Source: Anaerolineales bacterium (lineage in GTDB: Bacteria; Chloroflexota; Anaerolineae; Anaerolineales; Villigracilaceae). From it: 20,700 bases of DNA. Shown here piece by piece: positions 11,823 through 19,837 of the stretch. Position 1 is the stretch's first letter. Every line of letters begins with the position of its first letter. Position numbers and translations under genes: made by a program. The stretch lies in NCBI GenBank assembly GCA_029933275.1, contig JAOZOM010000005.1:1-20700 (forward strand), given 5' to 3'. The notes under the pieces were generated by a model, which was given only the letters and a program-made list of their open reading frames with translations, was not told where the DNA came from and did no database searches.

Positions 11823-14297
11823 TCACTTTTTCTTCTTCCCCTTCACCTTCTCCACAAATCGCTCCACTTCCCAAACCGCCGTCAAGCCGATAATCGCGTC
11901 ACCGAGCTTAACCTCCTGCACCACGCCGCCGCGCGTTGTAGCCCGCTTGCGGAGGGGCGCATCATCCAGCCGAGCGGATTTTGCCGCGGCACGGAGCAGA
12001 TGTAGCGTAATCCCCTGCGTTTCTTTGCCCACCGCCAAACCTGCCAAACGTTCTCCGGCGGGGAGTTTCCAAAGAATGACGCCTTTGCCATAACGTCCTT
12101 GCGTGGGAAAATCTTTAGGCAAAATACGTTTACCCTTTCCATCTGAAGTGATGATGAAAATATTCTCCCATTTTTGCGGCAAAATATCTGCGCCTACAAC
12201 CAAATCGCCAACGCTCAACTTGATTCCATTTACGCCCGCTGCGACCAATCCCATCGAACGGACATTATCCTCGCTAAAGCGGATTCCCATCCCGCTGGCT
12301 GTGGCGAGGAGAACATCTTTCTTCCCATCCGTGAGCAAAACCCATCCTAAGACATCCCCGTTATTAACACGCAAAAGCGCAAAGGATTGCGCCGAGGGTC
12401 CCGGTAAATCATCCACAGCACTCTTTTTGATCATCCCGCCGCGCGTCACGGTTAAGATATAGCTTTCCTCACCCAATTCGCTTTTTCTAGCTGGCAACGC
12501 AAAAACTGCTGCCAATTTATCACTCGATTTCAAAGGGGAAACTTTATGCCAAATCGTGCCATCGGATAATTTATCGGCTTCGGGGAGAGTATGCACTGCC
12601 ACCGCAGCGGCTTCCCCTTTTTCCGAAACCAAATAAAGGGTATCGTTAGTCGAAACCTTGACTAACCATTTCGGTGCGTCCTTCCCGCTCGGTCGCGGCG
12701 ATTTGGTATCCCGTGTACGAGAAACAAGCCCCTCACGCGTCACGCCAACCCAAACGGCTTTATCGGGAAGCAAATCCGCCGATGTCAGCAAAGTGTTTTT
12801 CTTCCCCTCACCATCCACATTGATAATTTGTGTGCGCCGCCGATCCCCATACGCTTCTTTAACCCTAAGCAATTCCTCTGCGACTACTACCCGCATCTTT
12901 TTCGGCGATTTGAGCAGAGCTTCTAGATCCTTGATAATTTTCTTAAGTTCTTTATATTCCTGATCTATCTTCTTGCGCTCCAAAGCTGCCAAACGGCGCA
13001 AGCGCATATCTAAAATTGCCTGCGCTTGAATTTCACTCAACTTGAATTTCTTCATCAAACGCGTTCGTGCGGTCGGAACATCGGGGGCACGCCGAATCAG
13101 TGCGATCACCGCGTCCAAATTCTTTATGGCAACTAGATACCCTTCGAGAATATGGGCACGCTCTTTAGCTTTGCGGAGGTCATATTCTGTGCGGCGGCGA
13201 ATAATCTCAAGGCGATGCTCCACATATACGCGCAATGCCTGTTTTAGCGAAAGCGTACGCGGCTCCCCGCCTACCAAAGCCAGCATAATGATGCTAAACG
13301 TAGAACGCATGGGCGTTTTACTAAAAAGTTTCTCCAGCACGTCTTCCGGCTCAACATTTTTGGTCAACTCGATGACTATCCGCATCCCTTGTCGGTCGGA
13401 TTCGTCGCGCAAATCGGTAACGCCTTCAATCTTTCCATCACGTACTAAATTCGCAATACGACTAATCAAATTAGATTTATTGACCATATAAGGCAATTCA
13501 GTCACAATTAGCCGATTTTTATTTCGTCCCATTTCCTCAACATGCACACGGGCTTGGATCGTGACTCGTCCCCGCCCTGAGCCGTAAGCTGCTTCCAGAT
13601 CCCCATCACCCTTCTGCTGAATAATCAATCCTCCCGTGGGGAAATCCGGTCCATGCACAAATTTCATCAATTGCTCAACAGAAATATCATCCAACTTATT
13701 CCAATTGGCGAGCATATAGCCCAAAGCGTCCACCACCTCGGAGAGGTTATGCGGCGGGATAGAAGTAGACATCCCCACCGCGATCCCTGTCACACCGTTG
13801 ACAAGCAAATTCGGGATAGACGCGGGCAACACACTCGGCTCAGTGAGCGTATCATCGAAATTCGGCGTAAAATCAACCGTATCTTTACCAATCTCCGCCA
13901 ACATATCCAACGCGGGCAAAGCAAGCCGCGCTTCGGTATAACGCATCGCGGCGGGCGGGTCGCCATCCACCGAACCGAAGTTACCTTGCCCGTCCACAAG
14001 CATATAACGCATTGAAAAATCCTGTGCCTGACGCGCCATCGCCTCGTAAACCGAAGAATCCCCGTGCGGATGATATTTCCCCAGCACTTCACCAACGATT
14101 CTCGCCGATTTTTTATGCGGGCTACCCGCCCGAATCCCCATATCGTACATCGCATAGAGAATACGCCGCTGAACGGGTTTTAACCCATCCCGCGCATCGG
14201 GCAGGGCGCGCGAAACAATCACACTCATCGCATAATCAAGATAGGATTGCTGCATTTCTTTGTTGATGTCTATTTTTTGTACGAAGCCAAGCTCCAT
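11823..14297 (-). CDS. gyrA: Type IIA topoisomerase subunit A, GyrA-like
   Basis: The 824-residue product is the DNA-cleaving subunit of gyrase or topoisomerase IV. The N-terminal half is complete: A-R-D-G-L-K-P-V-Q-R-R, the quinolone-region motif H-P-H-G-D-S-S-V-Y-E (Ser81 and Glu85 match the resistance positions Ser83 and Asp87 of E. coli), and the catalytic Tyr120 in A-A-M-R-Y-T-E-A-R-L. A coiled-coil region (~365-490) precedes a beta-pinwheel C-terminal domain (~505-815). The GyrA box expected in the first blade is not recognisable; that stretch reads S-P-R-P-S-G-K-D-A-P-K (~533-543). A similar motif, Q-G-R-Y-G-K-G, appears late (733-739). The N-terminal half favours GyrA, the missing box leaves ParC possible. 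AGGAG at 14304-14308 lies six bases before the ATG. Two terminators separate it from rpoC upstream. Confidence 0.85.
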   Translation of the reverse strand: MELGFVQKIDINKEMQQSYLDYAMSVIVSRALPDARDGLKPVQRRILYAMYDMGIRAGSPHKKSARIVGEVLGKYHPHGDSSVYEAMARQAQDFSMRYMLVDGQGNFGSVDGDPPAAMRYTEARLALPALDMLAEIGKDTVDFTPNFDDTLTEPSVLPASIPNLLVNGVTGIAVGMSTSIPPHNLSEVVDALGYMLANWNKLDDISVEQLMKFVHGPDFPTGGLIIQQKGDGDLEAAYGSGRGRVTIQARVHVEEMGRNKNRLIVTELPYMVNKSNLISRIANLVRDGKIEGVTDLRDESDRQGMRIVIELTKNVEPEDVLEKLFSKTPMRSTFSIIMLALVGGEPRTLSLKQALRVYVEHRLEIIRRRTEYDLRKAKERAHILEGYLVAIKNLDAVIALIRRAPDVPTARTRLMKKFKLSEIQAQAILDMRLRRLAALERKKIDQEYKELKKIIKDLEALLKSPKKMRVVVAEELLRVKEAYGDRRRTQIINVDGEGKKNTLLTSADLLPDKAVWVGVTREGLVSRTRDTKSPRPSGKDAPKWLVKVSTNDTLYLVSEKGEAAAVAVHTLPEADKLSDGTIWHKVSPLKSSDKLAAVFALPARKSELGEESYILTVTRGGMIKKSAVDDLPGPSAQSFALLRVNNGDVLGWVLLTDGKKDVLLATASGMGIRFSEDNVRSMGLVAAGVNGIKLSVGDLVVGADILPQKWENIFIITSDGKGKRILPKDFPTQGRYGKGVILWKLPAGERLAGLAVGKETQGITLHLLRAAAKSARLDDAPLRKRATTRGGVVQEVKLGDAIIGLTAVWEVERFVEKVKGKKKK

Positions 14298-14485
14298 TAG
14301 AAACTCCTGTTTTTTTGGATGAAAAACCGCGCCGCGCGTGAATTAGGCTTGCCTGCTATCAAAAAGCAGATTCTTGGCATTGAGCGTATCCTGCTCATCA
14401 TCGCACGATCCTAGCATAGCGATACAAATATCGCCCTATAACTCATTTTTTCTATCTTACCACGAAAATTTGTTCTAGTTTAATC

Positions 14486-14519
14486 AAAATACCGAGTGTT
14501 TTTAGACACTCGGTATTTT
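14486..14519 (-). terminator. Second terminator between rpoC and gyrA
   Basis: Perfect 14-bp stem (AAAATACCGAGTGT at 14486-14499, its complement at 14506-14519) with a six-base loop. A and T tracts flank both sides, so it may act in both directions. It backs up the rpoC terminator next to it. Confidence 0.85.
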
Positions 14520-14531
14520 ATCTTTCGTGTT

Positions 14532-14568
14532 TAAAAAGACGCCACCAAATTGGCAGCGTCTCAATTTT
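14532..14568 (-). terminator. rpoC terminator
   Basis: On the minus strand, thirteen bases or so after the rpoC stop, AGACGC (complement of 14556-14561) pairs with GCGTCT (complement of 14537-14542), with an inner CCA/TGG pairing, followed by TTTTTAAA. With the next hairpin it forms a tandem terminator in the 283-base gap between rpoC and gyrA. In the rest of that gap (14298-14480) I see the gyrA ribosome site but no convincing promoter. Confidence 0.8.
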
Positions 14569-14580
14569 TTAGGACTTTCT

Positions 14581-17500
14581 TTATTCGGCGAGTGGCATTT
14601 CCGAAACGTCAGCAGGGGGATTTTCTTCCGCGGTAGCCTCTTCTGGAACCTCGCCCACTGCTTCCATAACGGGAGCAAGTTCCGGGTCAAGTTCGCCCTC
14701 GGATTCCGCATCTACATCCAACTCGGTTTCTTCGTCCAACTCTTCTTCTTCGACTTTTGGATCAAAGCGTCCGGGAACAAATCCAGAACCAGCGGGGATT
14801 AGTTTACCGATAATCACGTTTTCTTTCAAACCGTAGAGCGGATCTTCATCCGAGCCGATAGCGGCTTTCGCCAAAACTTTGATGGTGTGTTGGAAGGAGG
14901 CGGCGGAGAGGAAGGAATCGGTGTTGAGAGAGGCTTTGGTGATGCCCAAAAGGACATTGACAAAGCGAGCGGGTTTTTTGCCTTCTGCGAGCAGGGCTTC
15001 ATTCTCACGTTGCACATCGAGGCGATCTAACACATCGCCGGGCAAATAGTTGCTATCGTGCGGATGCGTGATTTGCACCTTGGAGAGCATCTTACGGATG
15101 ATGGTCTCAAAATGCTTATCGTGGATATTTTGCCCTTGCGAGCGGTAAACCTGCTGAACTTCTGACATCAAGTAGAGTTGGCAAGCATGAACACCTTGAA
15201 TACGGAGAATGCTATGCGGGTTGAGAGAACCTTCGGTGAGGGGCTGACCGGCTTCGACATAATCACCCTCATTGACCAAAAGTCGTGCGGTGGTGGGAAT
15301 ATCGTATTCGTTTTCTTCGCGTTGTTCGTAAGAAATCACAATAGTTTGTTCTTCGAGGCGAACTTTACCGCCATTTTGTGCAGCAATGATGGCTTCATCG
15401 TGCCCTGCCAAGAGGTCACCAGCCTTGACTTCATCTTCTTCTTTGACCGCGATTTCCCATTCTTCGGGAACTTCATAGCGATCACTAATCATTTCGCTTT
15501 CTTCTACGATAACGGTACGAAGGTCAGCATATTTCTCAGATTGCGAGATGCGCACTTTACCGGCAATTTCAGACATAACCGCTTCGCCTTTAGGGGCTTT
15601 GCGGGCTTCAAAAAGTTCTTCAACACGCGGGAGACCGGTGGTAATATCGCTACCGGCTGCCACACCGCCGGTGTGGAAGGTACGTAACGTAAGTTGTGTA
15701 CCCGGCTCACCAATGGATTGGGCAGCAACGATGCCAACCGCAGAACCAAGCTCAACCAATTTACCACGTCCGAGATCATTGCCATAGCATTTGGCACAAA
15801 CGCCATGCTGGAGGGCGCAAGTAAGCGGCGAACGGACGAATACCTCGGTCAGTTCGGAATTCATAATTCTGCGCGCCATTTCCTGCGTGATGGTGTCGTT
15901 GCGTTCGCCAATCACCTCGCCCGTTTTCGGGTCGAGAAGACGATCGGCTAAAAGACGGCTGTGTAAACGAGCTGAAAGGGCTTGTCCGGCAATATCTTCG
16001 TCACGGCGAATGATAATTCCGTTCGTGGTTTCGCAATCAAGCTCGTTGACAATCAAATCTTGAGCGACATCTACGAGACGGCGAGTAAGATAACCGGCAT
16101 CTGCGGTACGGAGAGCTGTATCTGCCAAACCTTTACGCGCACCATGCGTGGAGATAAAGTATTCGAGTGCAGTCAAACCTTCACGGAAGTTCGAGCGAAT
16201 CGGGAGCGGAATAATACGTCCCGCCGGGTCAGCCATAAGACCGCGCATCCCAGCGAGCTGAGAAATTGGTCCGTAGCCACCTTTAGTTGCGCCGGAGTTT
16301 GCCATCGTAGCGAGATTCCCGTTCGGATCCATCACTTTGCGAACTTCGGAGGCAACATGGGTAGTCGTATCTTGCCAAATTTGTATGACACGTTCATCCT
16401 GCTCTTGCGCGGTTAGTAGACCGCGACGGAAGTCACGTTGTACAACTTCGACATCTTGAAGCGATTTTTTGATAATTTTTTTCTTCGATTCGGGAACAGT
16501 AATATCAGAAATAGCGACCGTAACACCAGAACGCATGGCATATTCAAAACCAATCGTCTTGATAGCATCTGCAACTTCGGTAGTAATTTCCTGCCCACAA
16601 ATTTCATAAACTTCTGCAATCAAATCTTTTACATCGCCTTTATCTAAGGTCTCGTTTACAAATTTAATTTCGGTTGGCAAAATATCATTGAAAATTGCAC
16701 GCCCAGCGGTGGTATCAATCATGCGCGTTTCGGGTTCTAAAAGGCGATTATTCTCATCATCGTACCAAGTCTCCACCCGCAAGCGGATATTAGTATGAAT
16801 TTCAATTTTTTCTAACTCAAAAGCTAAAATCACTTCGTCAATCGAGCCGAAAACACTGCCTTCGCCTTTATAATCAAAGGGGTCGGTCATTGTCAAATAG
16901 TAAATGCCCAAAACCATATCTTTGGAGGGACTGATGATTGGTTCACCATCGGCTGGTTTCAATAAGTTTTGGGATGACAACATTAGCCGCCGCGCTTCTT
17001 CGACTGCTTTTTGCGAAAGCGGGACGTGAACCGCCATTTGGTCGCCGTCAAAATCGGCATTGAATGCGGTCGTAACCAGCGGATGCAGACGAATTGCGCT
17101 GCCCTCAACAATGATTGGCTCGAAAGCCTGAATACCCAACCGATGCAAGGTTGGCGCGCGGTTAAGCAACACAGGACGATCTTTAATTACATCATCCAAA
17201 ACTTCCCAAATTTCGGGGCGATTGCGTTCGATCATACGGCGCGCGCCTTTGACGTTAGCGGCGTAATTTCGATTGACCAAACCGCCAATCACAAAGGGTC
17301 GGAAAAGTTCCAATGCCATCTTCTTGGGAAGACCACATTGATAAAGTTTGAGTTTAGGTCCAACAACAATAACGGAACGTCCAGAATAATCCACACGTTT
17401 ACCGAGAAGGTTGCGGCGGAAACGTCCTTTTTTGCCTTTGAGCATATCGCTGAGCGATTTAAGTTCGCGCCGTCCACGCCGAGAGAGTGCTTTGCCGCGT

Positions 17501-18933
17501 TGACTATTATCAATCAACGAGTCGACCGCTTCTTGCAACATCCGCTTTTCGTTGCGGATAATGACATTGGGGGCACCCAGCTCCAAAAGGCGTTTGAGGC
17601 GATTATTCCGGTTGATAACGCGGCGATAAAGATCGTTCAAATCCGAAGTGGCAAAGCGTCCGCCATCCAATTGCACCATCGGGCGTAAATCGGGTGGGAT
17701 AACCGGCAAAATGCTCATAATCATCCATTCGGGTTTGTTCCCCGAACGGCGGAAAGCCTCAACAACTTTAAGGCGACTGGTCGCTTTTTTACGTTTTTGT
17801 TTGCTCTTCGTATTGCGAACCTCGTACCAGAGTTCTTCCGAAAGTGCATCTAAATCAATGCGTTCGAGAATATCGAGGAAGGCTTCTGCGCCCATATCAG
17901 CACGGAAAATTTTGCCCCATTTTGCTCTAACATCTCTATAGCGAACTTCGCTGAGGAAATCAAAAATCTGCAAACCTGCCAATTCTTTGCGGGTTTGCTT
18001 GTTTTTCTCCCGAATTTCGGCCACTTGAAGATCGTTTTGGACATGCAGTAGAGACAACTCTTCTTCGGTTGTGGCTTTGAGGGTTTCAATTTCTTCGTCA
18101 ATAAGTGAAAATTGTTCTTCTTTTTGCTCGCGAAGATCGCCTTCGACTTTGCGCAAATGCTCTCGAACAATTTCTTGTACTTTGCTGAGGTGCCGGGAGG
18201 CGATGACCGTGCCAGCTTCGACAATTACATCACCGGTTGCGCCAAAAAGGATGTTTTTGCGCGTTGCTACACCCATCTCTTCTTGGAGGCTTTCATCCAG
18301 ACGCCGCCCTTCCTTCATCACAGGTTCAAGTAAGGCACCGGTCTGCTCGTCAAAATCTTGCTCCATCGCGGCACGACTTGCCTCAAGTGCGGCTAAAGCC
18401 ATCTCGCTACGTTCTTTAATTTCAGCAATTTTGAGATCTATCTCGGCACCTTGTTGATAATCAAAGTTCTTGATTTCTTCGTCAAGTTTACTTAACTCTT
18501 TTTCGCGCGCATCTTCATCAACATAAGTGATGATATATTGAGCAAAGTAAAGAACGCGATCTAAGTTCTTACGAGAGATATTTAGCAACAAACCTAGATA
18601 AGATGGAATACGGCGCGTATACCAAATATGTGCAACCGGAGTCGCTAATTGGATATGCCCCATTCGCTCACGGCGCACAGCCGAACGCGTGATTTCAACA
18701 CCACATTTATCGCAAACAATTCCTTTATAACGCGGGTTTTTATATTTTCCGCAATAGCATTGCCAATCACGCGTAGGTCCAAAAATCGCCTCGCAAAAGA
18801 GACCATCTTTTTCTGGGCGCAAACGGCGATAGTTAATTGTTTCTGGTTTTAAAACCTCGCCATAAGACCAACTACGAATTATTTCAGGTGATGCAAGACT
18901 GATACGAAGTGCTTTAAGCCCCTTAGTGTCCAC
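14581..18933 (-). CDS. rpoC: DNA-directed RNA polymerase subunit beta'
   Basis: The 1450-residue product is the catalytic-magnesium subunit of RNA polymerase. It has the first zinc site (Cys59, 61, 74, 77), the catalytic loop N-A-D-F-D-G-D at 625-631 (Asp627, 629, 631), rudder and lid regions before it, the trigger loop (~895-945), and the second zinc site (Cys967, 1039, 1046, 1049). A mostly helical, Glu-rich insertion fills ~135-325. The last ~55 residues are highly acidic with low complexity. The start is GTG: AGGAGAG at 18941-18947 is seven bases upstream and the N-terminus fits the family. Unusually, rpoB does not precede it; the next gene upstream is a creatininase-family gene, with a terminator between. 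So rpoC has its own promoter, which I could not locate with confidence. Confidence 0.97.
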   Translation of the reverse strand: MDTKGLKALRISLASPEIIRSWSYGEVLKPETINYRRLRPEKDGLFCEAIFGPTRDWQCYCGKYKNPRYKGIVCDKCGVEITRSAVRRERMGHIQLATPVAHIWYTRRIPSYLGLLLNISRKNLDRVLYFAQYIITYVDEDAREKELSKLDEEIKNFDYQQGAEIDLKIAEIKERSEMALAALEASRAAMEQDFDEQTGALLEPVMKEGRRLDESLQEEMGVATRKNILFGATGDVIVEAGTVIASRHLSKVQEIVREHLRKVEGDLREQKEEQFSLIDEEIETLKATTEEELSLLHVQNDLQVAEIREKNKQTRKELAGLQIFDFLSEVRYRDVRAKWGKIFRADMGAEAFLDILERIDLDALSEELWYEVRNTKSKQKRKKATSRLKVVEAFRRSGNKPEWMIMSILPVIPPDLRPMVQLDGGRFATSDLNDLYRRVINRNNRLKRLLELGAPNVIIRNEKRMLQEAVDSLIDNSQRGKALSRRGRRELKSLSDMLKGKKGRFRRNLLGKRVDYSGRSVIVVGPKLKLYQCGLPKKMALELFRPFVIGGLVNRNYAANVKGARRMIERNRPEIWEVLDDVIKDRPVLLNRAPTLHRLGIQAFEPIIVEGSAIRLHPLVTTAFNADFDGDQMAVHVPLSQKAVEEARRLMLSSQNLLKPADGEPIISPSKDMVLGIYYLTMTDPFDYKGEGSVFGSIDEVILAFELEKIEIHTNIRLRVETWYDDENNRLLEPETRMIDTTAGRAIFNDILPTEIKFVNETLDKGDVKDLIAEVYEICGQEITTEVADAIKTIGFEYAMRSGVTVAISDITVPESKKKIIKKSLQDVEVVQRDFRRGLLTAQEQDERVIQIWQDTTTHVASEVRKVMDPNGNLATMANSGATKGGYGPISQLAGMRGLMADPAGRIIPLPIRSNFREGLTALEYFISTHGARKGLADTALRTADAGYLTRRLVDVAQDLIVNELDCETTNGIIIRRDEDIAGQALSARLHSRLLADRLLDPKTGEVIGERNDTITQEMARRIMNSELTEVFVRSPLTCALQHGVCAKCYGNDLGRGKLVELGSAVGIVAAQSIGEPGTQLTLRTFHTGGVAAGSDITTGLPRVEELFEARKAPKGEAVMSEIAGKVRISQSEKYADLRTVIVEESEMISDRYEVPEEWEIAVKEEDEVKAGDLLAGHDEAIIAAQNGGKVRLEEQTIVISYEQREENEYDIPTTARLLVNEGDYVEAGQPLTEGSLNPHSILRIQGVHACQLYLMSEVQQVYRSQGQNIHDKHFETIIRKMLSKVQITHPHDSNYLPGDVLDRLDVQRENEALLAEGKKPARFVNVLLGITKASLNTDSFLSAASFQHTIKVLAKAAIGSDEDPLYGLKENVIIGKLIPAGSGFVPGRFDPKVEEEELDEETELDVDAESEGELDPELAPVMEAVGEVPEEATAEENPPADVSEMPLAE

Positions 18934-18956
18934 TGAGTACTCTCCTCGTCGTCTAT

Positions 18957-18979
18957 AAGTTCTGCAAATTCAAGAACTT
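18957..18979. promoter_or_regulatory. Dyad in the rpoC leader
   Basis: AAGTTCT at 18957-18963 is the exact reverse complement of AGAACTT at 18973-18979, nine bases apart, 24 bases before the rpoC start. It could be an operator or a short RNA hairpin. No good -10/-35 pair is visible nearby, so the assignment is tentative. Confidence 0.35.
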
Positions 18980-19024
18980 TTCAGATAAGTTTTTTACGCC
19001 AATAAGCGCAAGAGACACACAAAA

Positions 19025-19058
19025 GCAAGCACTTTGAGATACACTCTCAAGTGCTTGC
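19025..19058 (-). terminator. Terminator of the creatininase-family gene
   Basis: The arms 19025-19039 and 19045-19058 match over 14 pairs with one bulged base (core GCAAGCACTT) around the loop TACAC. On the minus strand it is followed by TTTTGTG. It lies about 80 bases after the stop of the gene it would end and isolates rpoC from it. Confidence 0.75.
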
Positions 19059-19139
19059 CAATTGTCAAACTCTCATAAGATATGCTTTCATCTAAGCCAT
19101 GAATTATACCGACAGTTTAGCTAATCCGTCAAGCAAAAA

Positions 19140-19826
19140 TCATTCGAATTTCAACATTTCGAGGATATCAGTCAGAGCTACGCTGAATATCTCCCCCATA
19201 ATTGTCGCATCTACCTGATAGGCTCCGCCGAAAGAGCCATCACCGTAAATTTCACGTGTCTCTTCTGCGCTCAACACCGCACGGGGAACATAAGGCGGTG
19301 CTTTGGGCATATCTGGCAATTCGCTGACAAGGGTAAAGTTGAAAGCCTCCAGCCAATTGGCATGAGCAGGTTTCAGCCCATATTTCAGCGCAATTGCTTC
19401 AACACCATGCGACTGCCACCAAGAATACCAGTTTAAAGCCAATTCGGGAAGTTCATTTGCCAACTCGCTCAACCGCGCCTGCACACCTACATTCCCGCCA
19501 TGCCCATTGATGACCAAAATTCGCCGGAATCCCTGCCGATAAACGGAGCGGATAATGTCCTCGACCGCCGCCATGAGGGTACTCAAACGAAAGGAGATCG
19601 TGCCGGGGTAAGCAAGAAAATAAGGCGATGAGCCAAAACTGAGCGGCGGCGCAACTAAGACTCCACTCTGCTGAGATGCGGCATCCGCTAGAGCAAGCGG
19701 AATTTTAATATCCGTAAGCAGACTCAAATAACCGTGCTGCTCGGTTGCACCAAGCACAATCATTAAACGGTCATCTTTTTTAAGATAGGACTCGATATCC
19801 ATCCAGTTTAGTTCTTCAAAGCGCAT
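19140..19826 (-). CDS. Creatininase-family metallohydrolase
   Basis: The 228-residue product has the fold signatures of the creatininase (creatinine amidohydrolase) superfamily, which includes enzymes that cleave amide bonds in small molecules and in cofactor biosynthesis. It shows A-T-E-Q-H-G (Glu29, His31) with Asp39 in L-L-T-D, and I-N-G-H-G-G-N (His109); these are metal-binding positions. The later family motif H-A-G-E-x-E-T is altered: here it reads H-A-N-W-L-E-A (His155, Glu160), so the first Glu is a Trp. This makes the substrate hard to predict; creatinine itself is unlikely. AGGAG lies eight bases before the ATG and overlaps the stop of the membrane protein gene upstream, so the two are an operon. 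Confidence 0.8.
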   Translation of the reverse strand: MRFEELNWMDIESYLKKDDRLMIVLGATEQHGYLSLLTDIKIPLALADAASQQSGVLVAPPLSFGSSPYFLAYPGTISFRLSTLMAAVEDIIRSVYRQGFRRILVINGHGGNVGVQARLSELANELPELALNWYSWWQSHGVEAIALKYGLKPAHANWLEAFNFTLVSELPDMPKAPPYVPRAVLSAEETREIYGDGSFGGAYQVDATIMGEIFSVALTDILEMLKFE

Positions 19827-19837
19827 AAGGTTTTCTC

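Noticed and set aside
13042..13491. 149-codon plus-strand frame opposite gyrA
   Set aside because: Antisense to conserved GyrA residues; no independent support.
17011..17688. 225-codon open frame on the plus strand opposite rpoC
   Set aside because: It is antisense to conserved rpoC codons, has no ribosome site and its product resembles nothing; a shadow of a strongly constrained gene.
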